DNA from: Streptomyces chumphonensis
GTDB taxonomy: Bacteria > Actinomycetota > Actinomycetes > Streptomycetales > Streptomycetaceae
Direction of reading: 5' to 3'
NCBI RefSeq assembly: GCF_014779715.1
Contig: NZ_JACXYU010000002.1
Span: forward strand, 124,001-188,000
Length of the DNA: 64,000 nt
Part shown: piece after piece, positions 56,200-64,000 of the stretch
Layout of the letters: the number at the start of each line of letters is the position of its first letter
Position numbering within the stretch: position 1 is the first letter of the stretch
Made by a program: the position numbers and the translations under genes
The notes under the pieces: generated by a model
What the model saw: only the letters and a program-made list of their open reading frames with translations
Told to the model about the DNA's origin: nothing
The model's database searches: none

Positions 56200-57153
56200 A
56201 TGCGGGTCGTCATGTTCGGATACCAGACCTGGGGCCACCGCACCCTGCAAGCGCTCCTGGACTCCGAGCACGACGTGGTGACGGTCGTGACCCACCCCAG
56301 GAGCGAGCACGCCTACGAGAAGATCTGGAGCGACTCGGTCGCCGACCTGGCGGAACGCCACGGAGTCCCCGTGATCATCCGCAACCGGCCCGACGACGAC
56401 GAGCTGTTCGCACGGCTCAAGGACGCCGATCCGGATCTCATCGTGGCCAACAACTGGCGGACGTGGATACCCCCGCGCGTCTACACCCTCCCCCGACACG
56501 GCACGCTCAACGTCCACGACTCGCTGCTGCCCAAGTACGCCGGCTTCTCGCCGCTCATCTGGGCCCTCGTCAACGGCGAGAGCGAGGTCGGTGTGACCGC
56601 GCACATGATGGACGAGGAGCTCGACGCCGGGGACATCGTCGTGCAGCGCGCGGTCGCCGTCGGACCGACGGACACCGCCACCGACCTCTTCCACAAGACC
56701 GTCGACCTCATCGCACCCGTGACGATCGGGGCACTCGACCTCATCGCCTCCGGGCGGACGGAGTTCACCCCGCAGGACCGTTCGCAGGCCACCTTCTTCC
56801 ACAAGCGCGCGGAGGAGGACATCCGGATCAACTGGGACTGGCCGGCGGCGGACCTCGGACGCCTGATCCGTGCGCAGTCCGCGCCCTATCCGGCCGCGTT
56901 CACCTTCCACCGGGGCAGGCGGCTGGACATCCTCTCCGCCGTCGTGTCGCAGGGCCGCTACGGCGGCACGCCCGGCCGCATCTTCTACCGCGAGGGCGAG
57001 GGCGTGGTGGTCGTCGCCGGGGCCGACGCCCGTTCGGGCCGCAACCACGGCCTCGCCATCACCCGCGTCCGCACCGAGGACGGCCGCGAGCTGCCCGCGA
57101 CCGAGTACTTCACCTCCATGGGCGGCTACCTCACCTCCCACCCGCAGGCGTGA
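56200..57153 (+). CDS. N5-hydroxyornithine formyltransferase (methionyl-tRNA formyltransferase-like)
   Basis: 317 residues from ATG 56200 with GAGGAGG upstream. N-terminal formyltransferase fold: RVVMFGYQTWGHRTLQALL, VANNWRTWIPP (catalytic Asn), LNVHDSLLPKYAGFSPL (catalytic His in the HxSLLP loop) and MMDEELDAGDIV (catalytic Asp). The C-terminal OB-like domain (IRINWDWPAADLGRLIRAQS, then FHRGRRLDIL) is as in Fmt. It is of the siderophore type, which formylates hydroxyornithine from 10-formyl-tetrahydrofolate. Convergent with the LuxR gene, 15 bp apart. Confidence 0.92.
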   Translation: MRVVMFGYQTWGHRTLQALLDSEHDVVTVVTHPRSEHAYEKIWSDSVADLAERHGVPVIIRNRPDDDELFARLKDADPDLIVANNWRTWIPPRVYTLPRHGTLNVHDSLLPKYAGFSPLIWALVNGESEVGVTAHMMDEELDAGDIVVQRAVAVGPTDTATDLFHKTVDLIAPVTIGALDLIASGRTEFTPQDRSQATFFHKRAEEDIRINWDWPAADLGRLIRAQSAPYPAAFTFHRGRRLDILSAVVSQGRYGGTPGRIFYREGEGVVVVAGADARSGRNHGLAITRVRTEDGRELPATEYFTSMGGYLTSHPQA

Positions 57154-57168
57154 CGGCGGCGGCGCCCC

Positions 57169-57669
57169 TCACCCGGCCGAGGACGGGCGGCGGCCGGGGG
57201 ACGCCCCGGGGTCGGTGGCTCCGCCGAGAGGCGGGGCACCCGCCCCGTCCGCCGCGCCGGTCTCCGGCGCACTCGGGAGAAAGCGGGCCATGGCCTCAGC
57301 CCGGCCGCTGACTCCGAGTTTGCGGTAGACGGCGTGCAGGTTGTTCTTGACCGTGCGCTCGGCGATGCCCAGCCGCCGGGCGATCACCCGATTGGACACC
57401 CCCGTCAGCAACAGGGCGTGGATCTCACTCTCGCGCGGGGTCAGGCCACGGTGCCGTCCGGTCCCGCGCTGCACGGGAGTTCGGGACGGGCGCTCCCCCC
57501 GGGTGCCGGGCCGGGGGGAGGCGGACGGCACCGGGCCCCCGTCGCCCCTTCTCTCCAGCAGCCGCAGCACCGCTTCGAGCAGGCGCTGGATCTCCCGTAA
57601 TACCGCGAGAATTTCCCGCAGAGAATCCAGCGGCACCTGATCACCGGGACCGAATTGCTCGTCGGGCAC
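57169..57669 (-). CDS. LuxR-type helix-turn-helix regulator
   Basis: 166 residues from GTG 57669 with GGAGG 5 nt upstream. An N-terminal amphipathic helix (LREILAVLREIQRLLEAVLR) could dimerise it; a Pro/Arg-rich linker leads to a complete LuxR HTH: LTPRESEIHALLLTGVSNRV, then IARRLGIAERTVKNNLHAVY. There is no receiver or sensory domain. It lies between the siderophore genes and the next cluster and is divergent from the latter, so it more likely regulates that cluster. Confidence 0.85.
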   Translation of the reverse strand: MPDEQFGPGDQVPLDSLREILAVLREIQRLLEAVLRLLERRGDGGPVPSASPRPGTRGERPSRTPVQRGTGRHRGLTPRESEIHALLLTGVSNRVIARRLGIAERTVKNNLHAVYRKLGVSGRAEAMARFLPSAPETGAADGAGAPPLGGATDPGASPGRRPSSAG

Positions 57670-58126
57670 GCATGCCTCCTGTTCCGCGCCCGCCGAAATG
57701 CGGCGCAGGTGATGAGCCCTTCCATGAGCACAGGTGTGGCCGCGCCCGGAAGTCGACCGACGGTCTGCGTGTGTCCGTGTCCTACCCGGAATTCTCGGCG
57801 GCGAAAGCACCGGCGAAGTCCCGGCCCGCTCAGGGCTTCCCCGGACCGGGACAGCGCCCCAACACCCGGATCCGCACCCCCTGGACACCCCACCGGCCCC
57901 TTGGTCCCCGCAGCCCGGACCGGGCGGTGTTCGGTCGGTGCGGTCCCCTTTCTCCGCCGCCCCCGGTGCCACCCGGGCCCGGCGGACAGAAGGTTGACGA
58001 AACACCGGTACTTCGGGACCCGCCCCAAGGTACCGGCCTTCTCTCGGTGTGCGGCCGATGGGCTCGGGAACCCGGTCACGCATGCTCGAATTCATTCCCC
58101 AAACATCATCGGGAAGGTGATCTCCC
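57670..58126. other. Divergent intergenic region upstream of the second biosynthetic cluster
   Basis: About 457 bp between the divergent LuxR gene and the first gene of the second cluster. Several frames are open but lack ribosome sites and recognisable products. It must contain both promoters; the part near 57590-57660 and 58080-58110 is less GC-rich. No iron box is seen. Confidence 0.5.
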
Positions 58127-58831
58127 GTGGATAACGGATCAGCGCGCCGAGCGGATCTCCTCATCCGGGCTCAGCACCAAAAGCACCTTCAGCGGCCGAA
58201 TATCCTGCTGGCACGCGCCCGGCGGGGACAGGTCGACACCGACGTGCTGTGTCGGCTCGTCCAGGCCGATCTCCTGTGCCTGCGCGCGGAGACCGTCGCG
58301 TACGCGACCCTGCTGGCACGCTTCCCGGACGCCCCGAGCTCCGAGTTGTTCATCCGGCTCAACGACGCACTGCGCTCACGGCTGCCCGAACTGGAGCGTT
58401 GCGCCGATGTGTTGAGTGTGAATCGGTCCGGTCCCCCCTACCAGCCCCGCACGTTCGACGCGTTCGCCTTTCCCGGCACCGTCTCGTGGGTGGCCCTGCA
58501 CGCCGATCGGGCCGCCGCCGCCCTGGCGATACACACCGACTTCGCGGCCTACTTCCCGCTCTGCCAGGAGCTGGTGCGACTCCTCGACGCGTCGGGGACC
58601 GACGTTCCGGAGGAGTTCCGCAGGTGCTACGACACCCCGCCGCCCTCGGAGCTCCTCGACCTGGCGGCGGAGGTGGTCGAGGACGGACTGCGGCACGGCG
58701 ACGCGGCGGACACGGCGACAGCCGTGGCCGACCTGTTGCGGGCCGGCCTGGACGGGTTCTGGCAGTTCGCGGCGCACGGGCCGTCGGCGCTCCGGAGCGG
58801 GGCCGGATCACCCGCCCCGGCGGCCGGGTAG
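58127..58831 (+). CDS. Helical protein of unknown function (possibly heme-oxygenase/TenA-like fold)
   Basis: 234 residues from GTG 58127 with GGAAGGTG upstream. Nearly all-helical prediction by eye: ADLLCLRAETVAYATLLARF, FIRLNDALRSRLPELERCAD, WVALHADRAAAALAIHTDFA, LDLAAEVVEDGLRHGD. I do not recognise the family. The spacing of Glu, His and Asp residues is compatible with a heme-oxygenase-like or TenA-like bundle, which in other pathways can hold a diiron site, but I cannot confirm ligands. First gene of the second cluster. Confidence 0.6.
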   Translation: MDNGSARRADLLIRAQHQKHLQRPNILLARARRGQVDTDVLCRLVQADLLCLRAETVAYATLLARFPDAPSSELFIRLNDALRSRLPELERCADVLSVNRSGPPYQPRTFDAFAFPGTVSWVALHADRAAAALAIHTDFAAYFPLCQELVRLLDASGTDVPEEFRRCYDTPPPSELLDLAAEVVEDGLRHGDAADTATAVADLLRAGLDGFWQFAAHGPSALRSGAGSPAPAAG

Positions 58832-58839
58832 GGGGCCCG

Positions 58840-60108
58840 ATGCGCATCGGCATCGCCGGAGGCGGGCTCGCCGGCCTGACGCTGGCCTGGCTGCTGGACG
58901 GCCACCACGACATCGTGCTCCTGGAAGCGCGGCCTCGGTTGGGGGGCAACGCCGAATCGCTGTCCGTCCGCAGCGGCGGACGCACCTGCGCGGTGGACCT
59001 CGGCGTGCGGGAGACCGCGCCCGGCGCCTTCCCGGTGTGGCGCCACGTCGCCGCCGAACTCGGCTTCAGCGCCGACGACCTGGTGACCTCACGCGCCACC
59101 CGCACACTCCTGCGGTCCGGAGAGGCGGCGCCGGTGTGGGTGTCACCGGCCGGGCCCGTGCCCGGCGCCCGTCCGGTGACGGGGCACGGCCGGGCTCGGT
59201 GGGCGCTGGACCACTTCGCCGCCGAGGCCGCGCGCTGGCAGGCGGAGGAGATGAGCTGGGACGTCACGCTGGACGAGGCGGCACAGCAGTGGCCCGCGCC
59301 CGTCCGAGCCCAGGAGGACCTGCTGTTCGCTCTGCCCGCGTCCCTGCACGGCTGCGGGATCGAGGAGGCGCGCGGCCTGTCCGCACGCGCCGCCGGTGCG
59401 CCGTTCGCGCACGCGGAGCGAGCGGAGACACCGGAGACCACCTCTCTGCGCGACGGTGCGGCGGCCCTGCCCACGGCGCTGGCCGAGGCGACACCAGGAG
59501 CCACCCTGCGGGTCGGAACACCACTGCGTGCCGTCAGTGCCCATGGGGCGGGCTTTCGCCTGATCGACGCGGTCGGCGGGGTGCACACCGTGGACGCCGT
59601 GGTTCTGGCCCTGCCCGCCGACCGGGCGCGCGAGGCGCTCGTCCCGCTGACCGACACCGAGGACGTCCGCGGCACGCTGGGCGCGATCCCCTACCGGACC
59701 CTCACCTACGCGCTGCACGACGACCCGTTCGGCATGCCCGACGACCGCGCGGCGTGGTCGACGACCAACACCTCCGTGCATGAGGGCTGGAGCGAGACGA
59801 CGACATGGTACGGGCCGTCGCTCGGCACGGACCTGTTCGTCAGCCAGCTCACACACCGGCTCCACCGGCCGCGACGCGAGCTGGCCCGGGCCGCCTACCG
59901 GACCGCACTGCCCACCCCGGGGGCGACACGGGCCCGGCATCGGCTGGCCGCGGGCGGCGGCAGGGCGCGGCTCTTCTTCGCGGGCCACTGCACCACGCCG
60001 ATCGACACCCAGGAGGCCGCCATGGCCTCCGCCGTCACCGTCGCCGCACGACTGGCGCCGGAGGCCGACCGGCTGCGGCGGCTCCACCACGACGTGAAAG
60101 GCACCTGA
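58840..60108 (+). CDS. FAD-dependent oxidoreductase (amine-oxidase/phytoene-desaturase-like)
   Basis: 422 residues from ATG 58840. N-terminal FAD site RIGIAGGGLAGLTLAWLLDG, then VLLEARPRLGGNAESLSVRS (GG doublet after the acidic ribose binder), VVLALPADRAREALVPL in the middle and LFFAGHCTTPIDTQEAAMAS as the C-terminal FAD motif. Relatives oxidise amines, desaturate or act on protoporphyrinogen-like substrates. Starts 8 bp after the preceding stop, in one unit with the HisF paralogue. Confidence 0.88.
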   Translation: MRIGIAGGGLAGLTLAWLLDGHHDIVLLEARPRLGGNAESLSVRSGGRTCAVDLGVRETAPGAFPVWRHVAAELGFSADDLVTSRATRTLLRSGEAAPVWVSPAGPVPGARPVTGHGRARWALDHFAAEAARWQAEEMSWDVTLDEAAQQWPAPVRAQEDLLFALPASLHGCGIEEARGLSARAAGAPFAHAERAETPETTSLRDGAAALPTALAEATPGATLRVGTPLRAVSAHGAGFRLIDAVGGVHTVDAVVLALPADRAREALVPLTDTEDVRGTLGAIPYRTLTYALHDDPFGMPDDRAAWSTTNTSVHEGWSETTTWYGPSLGTDLFVSQLTHRLHRPRRELARAAYRTALPTPGATRARHRLAAGGGRARLFFAGHCTTPIDTQEAAMASAVTVAARLAPEADRLRRLHHDVKGT

Positions 60109-60111
60109 CCG

Positions 60112-60909
60112 ATGACTCATGAGCACATGACGCCCCGCGCCCGGTCCCGCTGGTCCGAAGCGGTGATCCCGTGCGTCGACGTGGCCGGGGGGCTGGCCAC
60201 GGAACCGGCCGGCCGTCCCGATCTCGCCGATCCCCGGGACGTCGTCGAGATCGCCCGTGGCTACGCGCGCGACGGGGCGAGCACGCTCTTCGTGGACGTC
60301 GTCGACGCGTGGGACGACGTCGGCTACCTGCCGGACCTGCTGCGTGCTCTGGACAGGACCGGGCTCACCCTGCTCGTCTCCGTCCAGCAGGGCGTACTGA
60401 CCTCCCCCGCGGCGTGCCGAACGCTGCTCGCGGCCGGTGCGGCCAAGGTCTCGGTGAGCACCAGCATGGCCGAGGAACCCGACCTCGTCGCCGCGAGTGC
60501 CGCCGAGTTGGGCGGCCACCGCCTGCTGGGGGTTCTCAACTGCGCGGCCGACGAAGTGGGCGGCTGGCGCGTGCTCGTCCACGGCGGCGCGACGTCCACC
60601 GGCCTGTGCGCCACGGACGTCGCACGGCGGTACGGCGACCTGGGACTGGCGGCCGTCCTGGCCAACAGCGTCGACCGGGAGGGCACCTCGGCCGGGTACG
60701 ACCTGGCCCTGACCGAGACGGTCGCCCGGGCGTCCGGCCTTCCGGTGATCGCCTCCGGCGGCGCGGGTGAGGCCGGGCACCTGGCCGCCGCGTTGGAGGC
60801 GGGAAGCGCCTCCCACGTACTGGTCAACAAGCTGGTCCACTCCGGGCGTGCCTCGCTCGCCTCCCTCGGTGCGGAGCTGGCCGCGACCCGGCCCGCCGAG
60901 GCGGACTGA
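60112..60909 (+). CDS. HisF paralogue (imidazole-glycerol-phosphate synthase cyclase-like), divergent
   Basis: 265 residues, a TIM barrel of the HisA/HisF family. The first-strand motif VIPCVDVAGG keeps the Asp that corresponds to catalytic D11 of HisF but replaces the following Lys and phosphate-loop (usual DVKxGRVVKG). The second catalytic Asp position (strand 5, usually VxxDA) reads GVLNCAAD, i.e. Asn. VLANSVDREGTSAGYDLAL and VIASGGAGEAGHLAAAL keep the family look. No hisH or other his gene is nearby. It probably does an altered cyclisation or ammonia-related step in the second cluster. Confidence 0.85.
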   Translation: MTHEHMTPRARSRWSEAVIPCVDVAGGLATEPAGRPDLADPRDVVEIARGYARDGASTLFVDVVDAWDDVGYLPDLLRALDRTGLTLLVSVQQGVLTSPAACRTLLAAGAAKVSVSTSMAEEPDLVAASAAELGGHRLLGVLNCAADEVGGWRVLVHGGATSTGLCATDVARRYGDLGLAAVLANSVDREGTSAGYDLALTETVARASGLPVIASGGAGEAGHLAAALEAGSASHVLVNKLVHSGRASLASLGAELAATRPAEAD

Positions 60910-60910
60910 C

Positions 60911-61939
60911 GTGCGGGCGCTGGCCTTCGCCCGACACGGCGATCCCGCCCGGGTGCTCCGGCAGGTCGACATCCCGGTGCCGGAACCGGGACCCGGGGAC
61001 GTGCGCGTGCGGTTGACCACGCGCCCGGTCAACCCCTCGGACCTGTTGTCCGTTCAGGGCCGCTACGGCCGACCCGCCCGGTTCGCACCCCGTGGGAGCA
61101 CCTCGACGCGTCCGAAGGACGACCCCGCCCTCGCCATCGCGGGCTTCGAGGGCGCCGGGCTGGTCGACGCCCTGGGTCCGCGGACGGTGGGGCCACCGCC
61201 CGGAGCGCGCGTGGCCGTCGCCGCCGACGGCACCTGGCAGGAATACCTCTGTGTACCGGCGACGGACGTGCTGCCCCTGGGCGAGGGCGTCTCACCGGAC
61301 ACCGGGTGCCAACTGACGGTCAACCCGCCCACGGCTCACCTCCTGCTGGAGGACCTCGCGCTGGGGGAGGGCGGGACCGTGCTGCTGACGGCCGGCTCGT
61401 CCGCCGTCGGCCGCATGCTCGTCTGGCTCGCCGGTCGTCGGGGTCTGCGCCGCCTGGCCGCCGTTCGGCGGGCCGATGCCTGCCCCGGGCTGCGCCGAAG
61501 CGGTGCGCTCCCGCTGCACGCCCGCACGGCCGCCGAGCTGTCGGCACGTGTGGGGGAGGCCACCGGGGGCCACGGGGTGGACGCCGCGCTGGACGCCGTG
61601 GGGGGAAGCGTGGGTGGGGCCGCGCTGGCCTGCGTTCGCCCCGGTGGACGGTTCGTCTCCTACGGCCTCCTCTCCGGCGACCCACTGCCGGTCCCGCCGG
61701 GGGAGCTGATCTTCCGCGGGATCCGTGTGTCCGGATTCTGGCTGCCCGAGCGCCTGGAGGAGCTGGACCGTACCGGAGCGGACGCGGTCGGCCGGCTGCG
61801 GGACGACGTCCGCGGTGCGGTGGTCGCGGGTCTGCCGGGCTTCGAGGTGGCCGCCCACTACGACCTGGGGGAACACCCCCGGGCCCTGGAGCACGCGCTG
61901 CGGGGCGGCGGCACCGGAAAAGTCCTGCTCACCGGCTGA
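60911..61939 (+). CDS. Medium-chain dehydrogenase/reductase, enoyl reductase-like (no catalytic zinc)
   Basis: 342 residues from GTG 60911, 1 bp after the HisF-like stop. N-terminal GroES-like part with TTRPVNPSDLLSVQGRYG, VAVAADGTWQEYLCVPATDV and TVNPPTAHLLLED; the NADPH-binding part has LLTAGSSAVGRMLVWLAGRR and ALDAVGGSVGGAALACVRPG. The usual zinc ligands are absent and the pattern resembles MECR/Etr1 trans-2-enoyl reductases and quinone reductases. It likely reduces a C=C bond in the pathway. Confidence 0.87.
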   Translation: MRALAFARHGDPARVLRQVDIPVPEPGPGDVRVRLTTRPVNPSDLLSVQGRYGRPARFAPRGSTSTRPKDDPALAIAGFEGAGLVDALGPRTVGPPPGARVAVAADGTWQEYLCVPATDVLPLGEGVSPDTGCQLTVNPPTAHLLLEDLALGEGGTVLLTAGSSAVGRMLVWLAGRRGLRRLAAVRRADACPGLRRSGALPLHARTAAELSARVGEATGGHGVDAALDAVGGSVGGAALACVRPGGRFVSYGLLSGDPLPVPPGELIFRGIRVSGFWLPERLEELDRTGADAVGRLRDDVRGAVVAGLPGFEVAAHYDLGEHPRALEHALRGGGTGKVLLTG

Positions 61940-61986
61940 CCCGACACCGCCCTCCGCCCAATCATCCTCACCGAAGGGTCCTTCTC

Positions 61987-64000
61987 ATGTGTCCTCTCGA
62001 CTCCCCTGCCCGCCCCGTCCCCGAACACGTCCGGCGGTGGAACGCCACGGCTGCCGACTACCCGCGCGACGCCCTGCTGCCGGGGCTCTTCACCGAGCGG
62101 GCCGAACGCGACCCCGACGCTCTCGCCCTGGTGTGGTCGGGCGGACGTTGGACCTACCACACACTCCGGGAACGCGTGCGCCGGACGGCAGCGCACCTGC
62201 GCCACCGGGGCGTGGGTGACGGCGACACCGTCGCGATGCTCCTGGAGCGGTCCCCGGACGCCGTCGTGGCGGCGCTCGGCATCCTGGAGGCCGGGGGTGT
62301 GTACCTTCCCCTCGACCCGGCCCACCCGGAGGCACGGCTGTCCGCGATCCTGACGGACTCCGGGGCCGGTCACGTGGTGGCCGCACCGGGCGCCGACCTG
62401 CCCGAGGCCACCACCGCGGTTCTCGTCACGGCCGAGGAGGCGGCCGGACACCCGCTCCCGCCGCGCGGGACCCGGTGGACCGACGGGCGACGGGCGACCG
62501 ATGCCGCCTACGTCGTCTACACCTCCGGGTCGACCGGCGCCCCGAAGGGCGTGGTCTGCACGCACCGGGGGCTGGTCCGGTTCGCCGCGGCCGACCATCC
62601 CGCGATTCCGGGCCCGGGCGAACGACTGCTCGCCACGACCAACCCGGCGTTCGACGTCTCCTGCTACGAGGTCTTCTGCACCCTGCTCAACGGCGCCTGC
62701 CTGGTCCTGCCGGAGCCGGACGCCCCGCTGGACACGGAGTCCCTCAAGGCCACGCTGCGGGAGGAGGGGATCACGGTGGCCTGGCTGAGTGCGGGGCTGT
62801 TCCACCAGCACGCGCAGGCCGCACCCGGCATGTTCGCCGGTCTGCGCTGCCTCATGGCGGGCGGGGACACGCTGAGCCCCTCCGCCGTCCGGGCCGTGCT
62901 CCGCCGGGGCGGGCCCCGCTTCCTGGTCAACGGGTACGGGCCGTCGGAGAACGCCGTGATCAGCACGAGCCACGTCATCGAGGCGCTCTCCCCACACGCC
63001 GAGCATGTTCCCATCGGCACCCCGTTGCCCAACACCACCGCCTACGTCGTACGCCGCGACGGGCGACCCGCCGCCGTGGGCGAGGAGGGTGAGCTGTGGC
63101 TCGGGGGCGACGGTGTGGCGCTGGGCTACCTCAACGCGCCCGAGATGACGGCCGAACGTTTCGTACCCGACCGCTTCGGCGAGGATCCGGAAGGACGTCT
63201 CTACCGGACCGGCGACATGGCGCGTCGGCGCGCCGACGGCGTCCTGGAGTTCCTCGGCCGCCGGGACCGCCAAGTGCAGCTACGCGGCTTCCGCGTGGAA
63301 CTCGACGAGATCGAGAGCGTGCTGAGCGCCCACGCCGACGTACGGGAGGCGGTCGTCGACGTCCTCGGCGCGGGCGGCGGCGAACAGCTGGGCGCGGCCG
63401 TGGCCTGTGCTCCGGGGACGGATGCCGAAGCCCTCGTGCGGCGGCTCCACGCGCACGCGCGCGACCGGCTCCCGGCGTACATGGTGCCCACCAGGATCGT
63501 CGCCACGGCGGAGTTGCCGCTGACCACGAGCGGCAAGGCCGACCGGGACCGCCTGCTGGCCCTCGTCGCGCGACGGCGGACGACCGCGTCCGGTGGCCCG
63601 CCTCCCCGGGGCGAGGACGAGGAGGCCGTGGCCCGCATCTGGCACGATCGGCTCGATGTCGGGACGGTGGCGCGGAACGACGACCTCTTCGCGCTCGGCG
63701 GTACCTCCCTGCTGGCCACCCAGGTCGCCGCCGCCACCCGGCGACACTTCGGCATACCCGCGCGGCGGAGCACGGAGCTGATCCGCAGCCTGCTGGACGG
63801 GGCCACGCTCGCCACCTTCACAGCCCGGGCCCGCGAGCTGGCCGCTCCGGGCGCACGGCCGACCGACCACGGCGAGCGGCCGGACTTCCGCGCCGAGGCA
63901 CGGCTGGACCCGGCACTGACCTTCACCGCGCCCGAGGCGTCCGGCCGGACACCGGGCCGCGTCCTTCTGACGGGCGGAACGGGCTTCCTCGGTGTCCACC
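61987..64000 (+). CDS. NRPS-like A-PCP-reductase protein, partial (runs off the window)
   Basis: 671 residues visible from ATG 61987 (GAAGGG upstream). Adenylation domain about 30-530: AYVVYTSGSTGAPKGVV (A3), NGYGPSENAVISTSH (A5, with Ser and Asn variations), LYRTGDMARRRADG (A7), RRDRQVQLRGFRVELDEIES (A8), TSGKADRDRLLAL (A10). Carrier domain follows with DLFALGGTSLLATQV (Ser attachment site). At the edge VLLTGGTGFLGVH begins an NAD(P)-binding thioester reductase domain. There is no condensation domain, so it activates one acid and releases it reductively as aldehyde or alcohol. The pocket residues read by eye do not match a code I trust. Confidence 0.92.
   Translation, partial: MCPLDSPARPVPEHVRRWNATAADYPRDALLPGLFTERAERDPDALALVWSGGRWTYHTLRERVRRTAAHLRHRGVGDGDTVAMLLERSPDAVVAALGILEAGGVYLPLDPAHPEARLSAILTDSGAGHVVAAPGADLPEATTAVLVTAEEAAGHPLPPRGTRWTDGRRATDAAYVVYTSGSTGAPKGVVCTHRGLVRFAAADHPAIPGPGERLLATTNPAFDVSCYEVFCTLLNGACLVLPEPDAPLDTESLKATLREEGITVAWLSAGLFHQHAQAAPGMFAGLRCLMAGGDTLSPSAVRAVLRRGGPRFLVNGYGPSENAVISTSHVIEALSPHAEHVPIGTPLPNTTAYVVRRDGRPAAVGEEGELWLGGDGVALGYLNAPEMTAERFVPDRFGEDPEGRLYRTGDMARRRADGVLEFLGRRDRQVQLRGFRVELDEIESVLSAHADVREAVVDVLGAGGGEQLGAAVACAPGTDAEALVRRLHAHARDRLPAYMVPTRIVATAELPLTTSGKADRDRLLALVARRRTTASGGPPPRGEDEEAVARIWHDRLDVGTVARNDDLFALGGTSLLATQVAAATRRHFGIPARRSTELIRSLLDGATLATFTARARELAAPGARPTDHGERPDFRAEARLDPALTFTAPEASGRTPGRVLLTGGTGFLGVH

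Overview
The window is very GC-rich, uses GTG and TTG starts freely, and carries Streptomyces-type families (DUF6397, orphan roadblock protein, MatB plus carboxyltransferase, lipase maturation factor, DmdR-type iron boxes). It is most likely chromosomal DNA of a Streptomyces or a close relative.

Layout. 1-9.7 kb: the end of a probable helicase, tesB, a DUF6397 regulator-like gene, an orphan roadblock protein, a methyltransferase, a SNF2 helicase split by an apparent frameshift near 4.79 kb, a secreted SGNH lipase and small membrane or charged proteins. 9.7-14.0 kb: malonyl-CoA synthetase (matB) translationally coupled to a fused beta/alpha carboxyltransferase, then an orphan sugar-binding lipoprotein preceded by a DasR-like site. 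14.1-18.7 kb: a membrane and glycosyl-transfer group (polytopic GT-C-like protein, methyltransferase, DUF2064 protein, GT2, zinc-ribbon-bearing epimerase). 18.8-22.8 kb: thiolase, lipase maturation factor and type II NADH dehydrogenase-like gene. 22.96-25.9 kb: tRNA-Pro(GGG) used as an attachment site. A 92-bp imperfect direct repeat brackets a 2.5-kb island with a frameshifted AbiV-type abortive-infection gene, an XRE/TPR regulator and a HATPase; an integrase remnant lies just outside. 25.9-30.5 kb: a two-gene operon of an ATP-grasp ligase and an unrecognised 678-aa protein with a candidate Cys-His-Asn triad, then an XRE regulator divergent from map over a 22-bp palindrome.

31.06-57.2 kb is an iron-regulated siderophore cluster. 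One operon of 15 closely spaced or overlapping genes (31099-53696) makes 2,3-dihydroxybenzoate (dhbA, dhbC, dhbE, dhbB, free aryl carrier protein), takes up and reduces the ferric complex (SIP, binding protein, two permeases, ATPase), assembles it (3324-aa NRPS: C-A-PCP-E-C-A-PCP-E-C, no thioesterase), exports it (MFS) and boosts precursors (DAHP synthase, acetylglutamate kinase). Facing it are an N-acetylglutamate-synthase-like GNAT, an MbtH protein and an ornithine N-hydroxylase; divergent from the last is a formyltransferase. Three iron boxes control the two promoter regions. The gene set matches the mirubactin/chlorocatechelin logic (DHB, basic amino acid, formyl-hydroxyornithine, free amine captured by a terminal C domain), without a halogenase.

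57.2-64 kb is a second, less familiar biosynthetic cluster, cut by the window end: LuxR-type regulator, helical protein of unknown function, FAD oxidoreductase, a HisF paralogue with altered catalytic positions, an enoyl-reductase-like MDR enzyme, and an A-PCP-reductase NRPS. It is the best candidate here for an undescribed pathway.
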